From positions 992,001 through 1,056,000 of the forward strand of contig NZ_AP027291.1 of NCBI RefSeq assembly GCF_030295745.1: DNA of 64,000 bases. The letters are read 5' to 3'. This DNA comes from Mycolicibacterium sp. TUM20985. GTDB taxonomy: Bacteria; Actinomycetota; Actinomycetes; Mycobacteriales; Mycobacteriaceae. Under the pieces are notes generated by a model that worked only from the letters and a program-made list of their open reading frames with translations, was not told the DNA's origin and ran no database searches. The position numbers and the translations under genes are program-made. Below, piece by piece: positions 7,832 to 17,605 of the stretch; position 1 is the stretch's first letter; every line of letters starts with the position of its first letter.

Positions 7832-9246
7832 GGCGCATCCCCGTGCACGAGCTTCTCCAGCGTCGCCCGGGCGCCGTCGCGGTGCAGGGAGTCGAGCGCC
7901 CAGAGGTAGGCCTCGACGAACCGCGGGTTCTCGGCGAGATCGCCGAAGAGCGAAGTGTTCTCGATGAAGGCCTTTGGGTTCTCCGTCTGCGACTTCGCGA
8001 TCGGCACCAGCGAGTCGGCGAGCTGGTCCTGCACGTCGATGGGTTCACCCTGCTCGTCGACGCCCTCGGCGTACCGGGCCCAGCTCGCGACGGTGGCCGC
8101 CGACAGCCGAATGGGTCCGCCGCTGCGGAGGTTCTCGCGGATCACCGGTAGCAGCCACTTCGGGATGCGATCCGACGACCCATAGCAGAGCCGCACGATG
8201 GTGTCGCGTACTCCAGGGTTGGCGAAGCGCTCGATCGCCGCACCCTTGAATTCCGGCATGTCGAACCCGGGTACGGGCAGCAGCGTCGGCGTTGCCTCCG
8301 CATCCCAGTACTCGCGAAGGAACTCGGCGAACAGCGGGTCCTGCGCGGCGTCGTGCACCAGGCGGTAACCGGCCAAATAGGCGAAGTAGCACAGGCACTG
8401 GTGGCCGGCGTTGAGCAGTCGCAGCTTCATCAACTCGTAGGGCATGACGTCGTCGACCAACAACACGTCGACGTCTTCGTAGGGCGGGCGGCCGTCTGAG
8501 AAGTCGTCCTCCAACACCCAGGCGGTGAACGGTTCGGCGGCCACGGGCCACGCGTCCTCGACGCCGAAGTCCTTCGCGAGGCTTTCGATCACGTCGGGTG
8601 TCGTGGCGGGCGTGATGCGGTCGACCATCGAATTGGGGAAGCGGGTGTTGGCCTTCATCCAGTCGACGAGTTCGGGGTGCGCCTTCGCCGCGTAATCGGT
8701 GAACGCCTCTCGGGCGACGTCGCCGTTGCCCTCGATGTTGTCGCAGGACACGATGGTCGGGGATGGCAGACCGCGATCCTTTCGGCGCGACAGGGCCTCG
8801 GTCACCAGCCCGAAGACGCTGTCGGGGCCCGCGTCGTCGATGGAATAGCCGCCCTCGGTGATGGTCAGCGACACAATGCGCGTGGTGGGCTCGGCGAGCA
8901 GTTCGACGACGACCTCGGGGTCGTCCGGCGCGAAGTGATAGTCGACGATCGACCCGATGACCCGCGCGTCACGGCTGCCGTCTGGGTTCACGGCGATCAA
9001 CGTGTAGAGGCCGTCCTGGTTGGACATGACCTCGGCCATCTTGCGGTCACCGGGCAGCACGCCGACACCGCAGATGCCCCACTCCTTGGCCAACCCCTTC
9101 TCGAGCAGCCGGTCGAGGTACATCGCCTGATGAGCTCGGTGGAAGCCGCCCACCCCGAAATGCACTATGCCGATCGTGATCTCGGACCGGTCATACGTCG
9201 GCTTCGCAATCGGGATCTGCGGCAGGGACGCGTTGTCGAGCTTCAT
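7828..9246 (-). CDS. Mannitol 2-dehydrogenase family polyol dehydrogenase
   Basis: A 472-residue member of the long-chain polyol dehydrogenases. HFGVGGFHRAHQAMY near 30-44 is the N-terminal nucleotide-binding region, and KLRLLNAGHQ near 276-285 contains the family's catalytic K/N/H set. These enzymes oxidise D-mannitol (and some D-arabitol or sorbitol) to the ketose with NAD+. First gene of the leftward operon with the fructokinase, and divergent from the SorC regulator and ABC transporter, so the substrate should be the polyol that transporter imports. Confidence 0.93.
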   Translation of the reverse strand: MKLDNASLPQIPIAKPTYDRSEITIGIVHFGVGGFHRAHQAMYLDRLLEKGLAKEWGICGVGVLPGDRKMAEVMSNQDGLYTLIAVNPDGSRDARVIGSIVDYHFAPDDPEVVVELLAEPTTRIVSLTITEGGYSIDDAGPDSVFGLVTEALSRRKDRGLPSPTIVSCDNIEGNGDVAREAFTDYAAKAHPELVDWMKANTRFPNSMVDRITPATTPDVIESLAKDFGVEDAWPVAAEPFTAWVLEDDFSDGRPPYEDVDVLLVDDVMPYELMKLRLLNAGHQCLCYFAYLAGYRLVHDAAQDPLFAEFLREYWDAEATPTLLPVPGFDMPEFKGAAIERFANPGVRDTIVRLCYGSSDRIPKWLLPVIRENLRSGGPIRLSAATVASWARYAEGVDEQGEPIDVQDQLADSLVPIAKSQTENPKAFIENTSLFGDLAENPRFVEAYLWALDSLHRDGARATLEKLVHGDAP

Positions 9247-9345
9247 GACTGCACCACTTTCCCGACGCTACCCGGCCCGCGGGCGGCATCGAGTCCGAGG
9301 GCGAGCGTGGGTTTGAAAATCAAAAATGTTGTGTACGTCACATTC

Positions 9346-9368
9346 AGATGTTAGCGTGTTGAACATCT
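9346..9368. promoter_or_regulatory. Inverted repeat, candidate SorC operator
   Basis: A perfect 7-bp inverted repeat AGATGTT (9346-9352) and AACATCT (9362-9368) with a 9-bp spacer lies between the divergent mannitol dehydrogenase and SorC genes. The surroundings are AT-rich for this genome (GTTTGAAAATCAAAAATGTT just upstream), as expected of a bidirectional promoter. Binding by the adjacent SorC regulator is inferred. Confidence 0.55.
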
Positions 9369-9422
9369 ACACGCACCCCTGAGCGTTTGCTCAGTGAGCT
9401 GGGAAGGGCGGACCCGATCCTC

Positions 9423-10424
9423 GTGGCGACATCGACGTCGAACGGCCGAGTGGAACATTCCGCTGCCGATCCGGCACCCACCAGCGGCGCAACCCCCGAG
9501 GATCTCCGCCTGGCGCTGCGCGCGGCCACGCTCTACTACCTCGACGGTCTCACCCAGGCGGAGATCGCCGGCAAGCTCGGAGTGTCCCGACCGACCGCGG
9601 GCCGGCTCATCGCCCGCGCCAAGGCCAAGGGCCTAGTCCGCATTGAGGTCGTCGTCCCGCCCACGCTCAAAGACGATCTGCACGCCGACGAGGAGCGCCT
9701 GCTCGAGCAGCGCTTCGGGCTGACCGAGGCGGTCGTGACCGGACACCTGGGCCGGGCGGCGGGCGCCCTGCTCATGCGGCGGCTCTCCGAGAACGACGTC
9801 TTGGGCTTCACCTGGGGGCCGGAGCAGGTGGCCGCCGTCACCGCGCTGTCACCCGGGGTGGCGAGCTGCCGCGTGGTGGTCCAACTCGACGGCGCGATGT
9901 CCACCGCCGCGTACCAGACGGGGATGGAGTTCATCCTGAGCCGTGGCGCGGACATGTTGCGCGCCAGCGCCATGCGCCTGCCCGCACCGCTCTACGCCGA
10001 CCCGTCGACAGTGGTCTCGATGCGCAGCGACTCGGTGATCTCGCGGACGTTGGAGGCCGGCCGACGGGCCGACACCATGCTGTTCGGCGTCGGGTCGACC
10101 ACCACGTCCACCACCTTGTTCGAGGGCAGCTTCCTCGACACGAGGATGCTCGATGAGCTGGTGTCGCTCGGTGCCGTGGGTGAGATCGGCGGACGGTTCT
10201 TCGACGCAAACGGTGCGCCGGTCATCACCGAGCTCGCGCACCGTGCGGTATCAGTCCCGCTCGAGGACATCCGCAAGTGCGAGAAGACGATTCTGGTGTG
10301 TAGCGGACCGGCCAAGCACCAGGCCACGCTCGCCGCGCTGCGCGGCGGGCTGGCGAAATTGTTCGTATGTGACATCGATTGCGCTCGTTGGCTTTTGACT
10401 CAAGAGAACAGGATTGCTCAATGA
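9423..10424 (+). CDS. SorC/DeoR-family polyol-responsive transcriptional regulator
   Basis: A SorC-type regulator of about 333 residues. An N-terminal helix-turn-helix (YLDGLTQAEIAGKLGVSR, the SorC/sigma-70-r4-like HTH) is followed by a sugar-phosphate-binding domain with LFGVGSTTTSTTL and a C-terminal KHQATLAALRGG stretch. GTG 9423 is chosen, with GGGAAGGG 14 nt upstream; a TTG at 9387 in frame has no ribosome-binding site. It ends in an ATGA overlap with the solute-binding protein, so it is the first gene of the transporter operon, and it probably controls both divergent promoters. Confidence 0.85.
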   Translation: MATSTSNGRVEHSAADPAPTSGATPEDLRLALRAATLYYLDGLTQAEIAGKLGVSRPTAGRLIARAKAKGLVRIEVVVPPTLKDDLHADEERLLEQRFGLTEAVVTGHLGRAAGALLMRRLSENDVLGFTWGPEQVAAVTALSPGVASCRVVVQLDGAMSTAAYQTGMEFILSRGADMLRASAMRLPAPLYADPSTVVSMRSDSVISRTLEAGRRADTMLFGVGSTTTSTTLFEGSFLDTRMLDELVSLGAVGEIGGRFFDANGAPVITELAHRAVSVPLEDIRKCEKTILVCSGPAKHQATLAALRGGLAKLFVCDIDCARWLLTQENRIAQ

Positions 10425-11815
10425 AGAGTGGGGTGAAGGTGAAGATGAAGGCGACGCGAAGAGCGCTGCACAAGCTCTCGGCGGGCACCGCCGCCGTCGG
10501 TCTGCTGTTGACCGCCGGATGTTCGGGCGCGGGGAGTCTGGGGGCATCGGACAACGAGGTGACCATCGCCTTGGTGTCCAACTCGCAGATGACGGATGCC
10601 CAGGAGTTGTCGTCGGAGTTCGAGAAGGAGAACCCCGGCACCAAGCTCAAGTTCATCGCGCTCTCGGAGAATCAGGCGCGGGCCAAGATCACGATGTCGG
10701 CCGCCATGGGCGGTAGCGAGTTCGACGTCGCGATGATCAGCAACTTCGAGACCCCGCAGTGGGCGAAAGACGGTTGGCTGCTGCCGCTCTCGGACTACGC
10801 GAAGAACACGCCGGGGTATGACGAGGCGGACTTCATCCCGTCGCTGCGGGAGTCGCTGTCCTACGAGGGCAAGATGTACTCGGTCCCCTTCTACGGCGAG
10901 TCGTCGTTCCTGATGTACCGCAAGGATCTCTTCGAGCAGGCCGGCATCAAGGTCAACCCGGATCCGAGCTACCAGCCGACCTGGCAGGAAGTCGCCGGCT
11001 GGGCCAAGCAGTTGAAGACCGACGACCGGGCCGGAATCTGTCTGCGCGGCAAGCCGGGCTGGGGTGAGGTACTCGCCCCCCTGGACACCGTCATCAACAC
11101 CTTCGGAGGCCGCTGGTTCGACGACCAGTGGAACGCCCAACTCAACAGCCCCCAGGTGAAGGAGGCCGTCAACTTCTACGTCAACACCATCAAGGAGTCC
11201 GGCGAATTGGGTGCGTCCTCAACGGGTTTCCAGGAATGCGCCAATCTCTTCGGTCAGGGTCAGACGGCGATGTGGTACGACGCGACGTCTGCGGTCTCGA
11301 CGATCGAAGACCCCAAGACGTACCCGGATCTCGTCGGCAAGATCGGCTACCTGCCCGCGCCGATCGTCGAGAAGCCGAACTCGGGCTGGCTCTACACGTG
11401 GGCGCTTGGCATCCCCAAGGCCGCGAAGAACCCCGACGGTGCCTGGAAGTTCATCAGCTGGATGACCAGCAAGGACTACATGAAGCTGGTCGGGGAGAAG
11501 CTCGGTTGGGAGCGAGTGCCACCCGGTAGCAGAACCTCCACGTACACCGACCTGCCTGAGTATGCGGCCGTGTCGAAGTCCTATGCACCGTTGACCCTCC
11601 AGTCGATCACCAATGCGACCCCGGACAAGCCGACGGTGCAACCGGTTCCGTACACGGGCATCCAGTTCGTCGGCATCCCGGAGTTCCAGGACCTGGGGAC
11701 GCGGGTGAGTCAGCAGATCAGTGCCGCGATCGCCGGGCAGATCTCGGTGGACGAGGCGCTGGACCAAGCACAGCAATACGCCGAGGTCGTCGGCAAGACC
11801 TACCAGGAGAAGTGA
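10421..11815 (+). CDS. ABC transporter solute-binding lipoprotein (sorbitol/mannitol type)
   Basis: A 464-residue family 1 extracellular solute-binding protein. The N-terminus is a lipoprotein signal: basic residues, hydrophobic AAVGLLL and lipobox LTAGC, so it is lipid-anchored outside the membrane. The rest reads like the SmoE/MalE fold (TKLKFIALSENQARAKI; NPDGAWKFISWM near the C-terminus). ATG 10421 overlaps the regulator stop (ATGA); an internal ATG at 10445 also has a good GGTGAAGG and is an alternative. Gene order with two permeases and a UgpC-like ATPase, and the polyol dehydrogenase opposite, indicate sugar-alcohol uptake. Confidence 0.92.
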   Translation: MKSGVKVKMKATRRALHKLSAGTAAVGLLLTAGCSGAGSLGASDNEVTIALVSNSQMTDAQELSSEFEKENPGTKLKFIALSENQARAKITMSAAMGGSEFDVAMISNFETPQWAKDGWLLPLSDYAKNTPGYDEADFIPSLRESLSYEGKMYSVPFYGESSFLMYRKDLFEQAGIKVNPDPSYQPTWQEVAGWAKQLKTDDRAGICLRGKPGWGEVLAPLDTVINTFGGRWFDDQWNAQLNSPQVKEAVNFYVNTIKESGELGASSTGFQECANLFGQGQTAMWYDATSAVSTIEDPKTYPDLVGKIGYLPAPIVEKPNSGWLYTWALGIPKAAKNPDGAWKFISWMTSKDYMKLVGEKLGWERVPPGSRTSTYTDLPEYAAVSKSYAPLTLQSITNATPDKPTVQPVPYTGIQFVGIPEFQDLGTRVSQQISAAIAGQISVDEALDQAQQYAEVVGKTYQEK

Positions 11816-12789
11816 TGACGCTTACTGCTGAAACAGGGACCCAGGCCGCCGACTCCGCGGTAGCCGAGCGGGTCCGCAAGATCCGCGAGGCTCAAGACAC
11901 CGGCGTGAGCCGCGCCGAGGGCTGGCGCAGGCGCGGGCCACTGCTACCCGCGCTGATCTTCATGATCGCGGTCACGCAGGTCCCGTTCCTGTTCACCCTG
12001 TACTACTCGACGTTGTCCTGGAACCTGGTGCGGCCCGGCTCGCGGCAGTTCGTGGGGCTCAACAACTACGTGGCGGTGGTCAAGGACAGCCAGTTCTGGT
12101 CCGTGGCAGGCAACACCGTCATCCTGATCGTCGGTGTGGTGCTCATCTCGGCGTTGCTCGGCCTGGGTATCGCACTACTGCTCGATCGTGCGTTCCTCGG
12201 CCGCGGGGTCGTCCGGACCTTGCTGATCACGCCGTTCCTGATCACACCCGTTGCGGGCGCCCTGATTTGGAAGACCACGATCCTCGATCCCACCAACGGC
12301 ATCCTGAACTGGGTGCTGTCCCTGGTGGGTATCGGCCCGGTTGACTGGATCGGTCAGTTTCCGCTGGCGATGGTGATGGTCGAATTGATCTGGCAGTGGA
12401 CGCCTTTCATGATGCTGCTGATCCTCGCCGGGCTGACCTCGATGCCTCGCGACCAACTCGAGGCGGGCCGGGTCGACGGAGCCAGCGCATTCCAGCTCTT
12501 CCGCGAACTGACCCTGCCCCACCTGCGCCGCTTCATCGAGTTGGGAGTGGTGTTGGGTGCGGTCTATCTGGTCAACACGTTCGACGCCATCTTCATGATG
12601 ACGCAGGGCGGACCTGGCGTCGCCAGTGCGAACCTGCCGTTCTACATCTACCAGCGCGCGTTCCTCGGCTTCGACATGGGCCAGGCCGCCGCCATGGGCG
12701 TGGTCGTGGTCATCTTCACGATGATCATCGCCAGCTTCGCGCTTCGGTTGATCTTCAAATCATTCTCCGGCAAGGAAGAGGCGGCTTAG
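11815..12789 (+). CDS. Sugar-alcohol ABC transporter permease 1 (MalF/SmoF type)
   Basis: A 324-residue inner-membrane permease with about six helices and the EAA loop EAGRVDGASAFQLFRELTLP that docks on the ATPase. The start ATG 11815 shares its A with the stop of the binding protein (TGATG) and has AGGAGA upstream. The N-terminal 40 residues are charged and cytoplasmic. It pairs with the next permease to form the channel. Confidence 0.92.
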   Translation: MTLTAETGTQAADSAVAERVRKIREAQDTGVSRAEGWRRRGPLLPALIFMIAVTQVPFLFTLYYSTLSWNLVRPGSRQFVGLNNYVAVVKDSQFWSVAGNTVILIVGVVLISALLGLGIALLLDRAFLGRGVVRTLLITPFLITPVAGALIWKTTILDPTNGILNWVLSLVGIGPVDWIGQFPLAMVMVELIWQWTPFMMLLILAGLTSMPRDQLEAGRVDGASAFQLFRELTLPHLRRFIELGVVLGAVYLVNTFDAIFMMTQGGPGVASANLPFYIYQRAFLGFDMGQAAAMGVVVVIFTMIIASFALRLIFKSFSGKEEAA

Positions 12790-12792
12790 ATC

Positions 12793-13662
12793 ATGACGAC
12801 TACAGTCGAAAGAACAACGGCGACAGACGATGCGGTACCCGTCCACAAGAAGAAGTCGAAGAAGTTCAGTCCCTGGGGCGTGGTCGCCTGGCTCGTCGGG
12901 CTCGGGTTCTTCTTTCCGGTCTTCTGGATGGTCCTGACGTCGTTCAAACAGGAGAGCGACGCCGCGACCAGTCCGCCGACGTTGTTCTTCACCCCGACCC
13001 TCGACCAGTACGGCGCGGTCTTCGATCAGGGCATCGGGCCGGCCATGTTGAACTCGGTGTTCGCGACCGTGATGTCGACGCTGCTGGTGCTGATCCTGGG
13101 GGTGCCCGCCGCGTTCGCGTTGTCGCTGCGCCCGGTCCGCAAGACGTCGGATGCGCTGTTCTTCTTCATGAGCACCAAGATGCTGCCGGTCGTCGCGGCC
13201 ATCCTGCCGCTGTACGTGATCGTGTCCAATGTCGGCCTGCTGGACAACATCTGGGCCTTGGTCATCCTCTACACCTCGATGAACCTGCCGATCGCGATCT
13301 GGATGATGCGCTCGTTCTTCCTCGAAGTTCCCGGCGAACTCCTCGAGGCCGCGAGCCTGGACGGCGCAAGCCTGTGGCGCTCGGTGCGCGAGGTGATCCT
13401 CCCATTGGTCTCACCTGGTATCGCGGCGACGGCGTTGATCTGCGTGATCTTCGCCTGGAACGAGTTCTTCCTCGCGGTGAACCTGACCGCGGTGAACGCC
13501 CAGACCATGCCCGTCTACCTCGTGGGCTTCATCGCCGGTGAGGGTCAGTACTGGGCCGTGCTGTCGGCGGCGGCCACGATGGCCGCACTTCCCGTGATCC
13601 TCTGCGGTTGGTTCGCTCAGAACAAGCTGGTGCGCGGGCTTTCGTTCGGCGCAATCAAATAG
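12793..13662 (+). CDS. Sugar-alcohol ABC transporter permease 2 (MalG/SmoG type)
   Basis: A 289-residue permease of the MalG branch: a lysine-rich cytoplasmic N-terminus (HKKKSKKF), six membrane segments, and the EAA loop EAASLDGASLWRSVREVILP about 100 residues from the C-terminus. It starts three nucleotides after the first permease's stop. It forms the second half of the membrane channel. Confidence 0.92.
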   Translation: MTTTVERTTATDDAVPVHKKKSKKFSPWGVVAWLVGLGFFFPVFWMVLTSFKQESDAATSPPTLFFTPTLDQYGAVFDQGIGPAMLNSVFATVMSTLLVLILGVPAAFALSLRPVRKTSDALFFFMSTKMLPVVAAILPLYVIVSNVGLLDNIWALVILYTSMNLPIAIWMMRSFFLEVPGELLEAASLDGASLWRSVREVILPLVSPGIAATALICVIFAWNEFFLAVNLTAVNAQTMPVYLVGFIAGEGQYWAVLSAAATMAALPVILCGWFAQNKLVRGLSFGAIK

Positions 13663-13691
13663 ACGACCCCTCGATTCAAAGGAGCAAGACC

Positions 13692-14780
<1,089 letters not shown>

Positions 14781-14787
14781 GATGACC

Positions 14788-14809
14788 CCGCTCCGGCGGG
14801 CAGGAGCGG
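14788..14809. terminator. Hairpin after the polyol transporter operon
   Basis: CCGCTCC (14788-14794) and GGAGCGG (14803-14809) form a 7-bp stem with an 8-nt loop directly downstream of the ATPase gene. No U-run follows, as is common in mycobacteria, so termination is possible but not certain. It overlaps a start-proximal repeat. Confidence 0.4.
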
Positions 14810-14821
14810 AGCGACCGGGGA
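14795..14821 (+). repeat. Start-proximal GC-rich repeat (copy 1)
   Basis: GGCGGGCAGGAGCGGAGCGA at the start of this 27-nt element recurs, with one base changed, upstream of the enoyl-CoA hydratase (minus strand, 59651-59678). Here it ends in GGGGA immediately before the ATG of the DUF4032 gene and supplies its ribosome-binding site. Confidence 0.6.
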
Positions 14822-16084
14822 ATGTATGAGTTGCGGCTCCGGGCACCGACTCCCGGCCTGCTCGGGTTGCCATGGGATCGACCACTTTCCGAGTGGGTGG
14901 TGCCCGACGTCCCGCTGCGCGACATCGCCGTGGGCGCGAGCCGTCACCTGGTCAAGTTCGTCGACGTCGACGGCCACCTGTGGGCGGTCAAGGACATGCC
15001 GCCGCGCATCGCGGTCAAGGAGTACGACGTCCTGCGACGGCTGGAGGACATGGGGTTGCCCGCCGTGCACCCGGCGGGCCTGGTGCTGCAGCCGGAGTTC
15101 GAGACCGCCATCCTCGTCACCCGTTACCTCGAGGGGTCGTGGCAGTACCGCCGGCTCTTCATGCGACTCCCGCCCGATCAGACCAAGCACCGGGCGCGAC
15201 TGCTGGACGCGATGGCCGGTCTGCTGGTCGAATTGCACCGCCACGGCGTGTTCTGGGGTGACTGTTCGCTGGCGAACACCTTGTTCTCGCGCGACGGCCA
15301 GCTGCTGCAGGCCTGGCTGGTGGATGCCGAGACCTCCGAGGTGCACCCCTCCCTGAGTCGCGGGCAGCGCGGCTACGACCTCGACATCCTGGTGGAGAAC
15401 GTGGCGGAGGGTTTGGTGGACCTCGCCGAGCGCGTGGGTCTGCCCGAGGAGTCCCACGAGACGTTGATCGCCGAGGCCGAACAGGTCCGCGTCCGCTACG
15501 ACTCGCTGTGGGACCTGTTGCACGCCGAGCCGGTGTTCGGCTTCGACGACCGCTACCGCATCGAGGGGACCATCCGACGGCTGAACGAGCTCGGGTTCGC
15601 CGTCGACGAGCTCTCCCTGCAGCCGGACAGCGGGGATCCGAGTCGGCTGCGGGTCCGCGTCGCCGTCGGTGACCGTCGTTATCACGCGCAACGTCTCCAG
15701 GAGTTGACCGGTCTGGACGTCGGAGAGGGGCAGGCGGCGATCCTGCTCGGCGACATCCACGCCTACCAGGGGCAGCTGTGCCGGGAAACGGGTGACGACG
15801 TCGACGAGTCGACCGCCGCACGCCTGTGGGTCATGGAGGTGCTCACCCCGTACGAGCAGTTGGCGCTGGAAGCACTGGGTTACAAGGGAACTGCGATCCA
15901 AGCGTATTGCGACCTCCTCGAGGTGCGCTGGCTGCTGAGCGAGAGGGCCGGTCGCGACGTCGGCACCAACAGGGCGCTGGCGGCATTGGCCGGTGACGTC
16001 ATGCCGACTGACTCCGCGGCGCAGATGGCCGTGGCCGAGGTGCCGACCGCGCCGTTCGCGGTGCTGTCGATGGACGATGACTGA
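14822..16084 (+). CDS. DUF4032 protein with a kinase-like N-terminal domain
   Basis: A 420-residue cytoplasmic protein. Residues 40-175 read like an atypical (lipopolysaccharide-kinase/InaA-like) kinase: AVKDMP near 57-62 may hold the ATP-binding Lys, KEYDVLRRLE the following helix, HGVFWGDCSLANTL near 140-153 the catalytic loop (Asp and Asn present), and LVDAET the metal-binding Asp. The C-terminal half (about 220-385) matches my recollection of DUF4032. Substrate unknown. It follows the polyol ATPase by 41 bp and could be read through from it. GGGGA lies directly before the ATG. Confidence 0.8.
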   Translation: MYELRLRAPTPGLLGLPWDRPLSEWVVPDVPLRDIAVGASRHLVKFVDVDGHLWAVKDMPPRIAVKEYDVLRRLEDMGLPAVHPAGLVLQPEFETAILVTRYLEGSWQYRRLFMRLPPDQTKHRARLLDAMAGLLVELHRHGVFWGDCSLANTLFSRDGQLLQAWLVDAETSEVHPSLSRGQRGYDLDILVENVAEGLVDLAERVGLPEESHETLIAEAEQVRVRYDSLWDLLHAEPVFGFDDRYRIEGTIRRLNELGFAVDELSLQPDSGDPSRLRVRVAVGDRRYHAQRLQELTGLDVGEGQAAILLGDIHAYQGQLCRETGDDVDESTAARLWVMEVLTPYEQLALEALGYKGTAIQAYCDLLEVRWLLSERAGRDVGTNRALAALAGDVMPTDSAAQMAVAEVPTAPFAVLSMDDD

Positions 16085-16161
16085 CATCTAATTCCGTTGT
16101 GCTGCAATGGATCTACGGTCTTAGTGAATTCTTCGGAAATGCGTCAGAGAGTTCTTAAGAA

Positions 16162-16177
16162 TCGAACGTATGTTCGA
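16162..16177. promoter_or_regulatory. LexA SOS box upstream of the HNH/13E12 gene
   Basis: TCGAACGTATGTTCGA is a perfect palindrome matching the mycobacterial/Gram-positive LexA consensus TCGAAC-N4-GTTCGA. It ends three bases before ATG 16181, so the DNA-damage promoter must lie upstream or overlap and the message would have almost no leader. Confidence 0.9.
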
Positions 16178-16180
16178 ATC

Positions 16181-17605
16181 ATGAGTGCGGGTCAGCTGCA
16201 GGCGGCGGTAGCCGAACTGCGTGCCGCGTACGACGCCATGGCGGCACTGCCCGCCGATGCGCTCACCGATGTCGAGTTGATTGGAGTCCTCGACGAACTC
16301 GAAACGCTCACGTGTCAACTGCCCGTTCAGAGTCACCGTCTGTTGGCGCGCCTGCAGGTCGAGACCACGCCGAGGGCGATGGGCGCCAAGTCCTGGCGCG
16401 ACGTGCTGGCCGTCCGGTGGCGAATCTCGGCGAGCGAAGCCGGTCGTCGTCTCGAGGAAGCCGGTGAATTGGCTCCGCGCCAAGGGCTTAGCGGTACGTC
16501 GATGGATCCGGTGCTGCCGTGCACGGCCATCGCTCAGTCGCACGGACTGATCAACCGCGAACACGTGCGAATCCTGAGGGACGCGATGGATCGCATCCCA
16601 CCCGCGGTCGACACCGCGACTCGCGAGCAGATCGAAGCCGATCTGGTGCGGACGGCGACCGGGGTCGGGCCGAAGGAACTCAAGGACAACGCCGACCGAA
16701 CCATCTTCATGCTCGACCAGGACGGCCCCGTGCCGGACGACGCCGAACGTGCGCGCCGCCGCGGCGTCACGAAGGCACCCCAGCAGTCCGACGGGATGAT
16801 TCAGATCAAGGCCAGCCTCACTCCCGAGGCGTGGGCCATCTACGAGGCCATCTTCGCCAAGTTTGCGGCACCCGGGACGTGCAATCCCGACGATGCGCAT
16901 CCATGCGTGTCGGGAACTCCGACCCAGGACCAGATCGACGCCGACCACCGCAGCCTGGCCCAGCGTCAACACGATGCACTGGTGGCGGTCGGGCGCAGCG
17001 TGCTGGAGAGCGGTGAACTCGGTCAGCACAATGGGTTGCCGACGTCGATCATCATCCGAACCACCCTGCAAGACTTGGAGAGTCGCGCCGGGGTCGGTGT
17101 CACCGGCGGCGGCACTGTGATGCCGATCAACGACGTCATTCGGCTGGCTTCGCACGCCAACCACTATCTTGCGGTGTTCGACCGGGCCACCGGATCGGCC
17201 TTGAACCTCTTCCGCGCCCGGCGCATAGCCTCACCCGCCCAACGGATCATGCTCATCGCGCGCGACGGGGGCTGCACCAAACCTGGCTGCACCGTGCCCG
17301 CCTACGGAAGCCAGGTCCACCACGCGGCCCGCGACTGGGCCGACGCTGGGCAGACCAATGTCGACGAACTGGGTCTCGCCTGCGGACGCGACAACCGCTC
17401 GGTTGGTCCCGGGGGCTGGACGACCCGCATCAATGTCGAGAACGACGTCGAATGGATCCCGCCGGCGCGGCTGGACACGGGCCAGGCTCGGGTCAACGAC
17501 TATCACCGCCCCGAGCGGCTCCACCGGCCACCCGACGATTTCCCGGATGAGCAAGCGGCAGACGCCCGCGATCAACCCGGCGGGCCCGAGCCCAACGCGG
17601 CTTAG
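16181..17605 (+). CDS. DUF222 / HNH endonuclease protein (13E12 repeat family)
   Basis: A 474-residue protein with an N-terminal DUF222 helical domain and a C-terminal HNH nuclease motif: CTKPGCTVPAYGSQVHH near 393-409 (zinc-like cysteines and the first His), then DELGLACGRDN (the N/H side, here ending N rather than H). ATG 16181 follows the SOS box directly; earlier in-frame starts back to 16097 would place the operator inside the gene. Members of this family are dispersed in mycobacterial genomes, several with SOS boxes. A DNA-damage-induced nuclease or a domesticated homing nuclease is possible; its target is unknown. It overlaps the next, convergent gene by 4 nt. Confidence 0.85.
   Translation: MSAGQLQAAVAELRAAYDAMAALPADALTDVELIGVLDELETLTCQLPVQSHRLLARLQVETTPRAMGAKSWRDVLAVRWRISASEAGRRLEEAGELAPRQGLSGTSMDPVLPCTAIAQSHGLINREHVRILRDAMDRIPPAVDTATREQIEADLVRTATGVGPKELKDNADRTIFMLDQDGPVPDDAERARRRGVTKAPQQSDGMIQIKASLTPEAWAIYEAIFAKFAAPGTCNPDDAHPCVSGTPTQDQIDADHRSLAQRQHDALVAVGRSVLESGELGQHNGLPTSIIIRTTLQDLESRAGVGVTGGGTVMPINDVIRLASHANHYLAVFDRATGSALNLFRARRIASPAQRIMLIARDGGCTKPGCTVPAYGSQVHHAARDWADAGQTNVDELGLACGRDNRSVGPGGWTTRINVENDVEWIPPARLDTGQARVNDYHRPERLHRPPDDFPDEQAADARDQPGGPEPNAA

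Noticed and set aside
13608..13691. Upstream extension of the ABC ATPase
   Set aside because: It lies inside the second permease gene; ATG 13692 has a good ribosome-binding site and gives the normal N-terminus.
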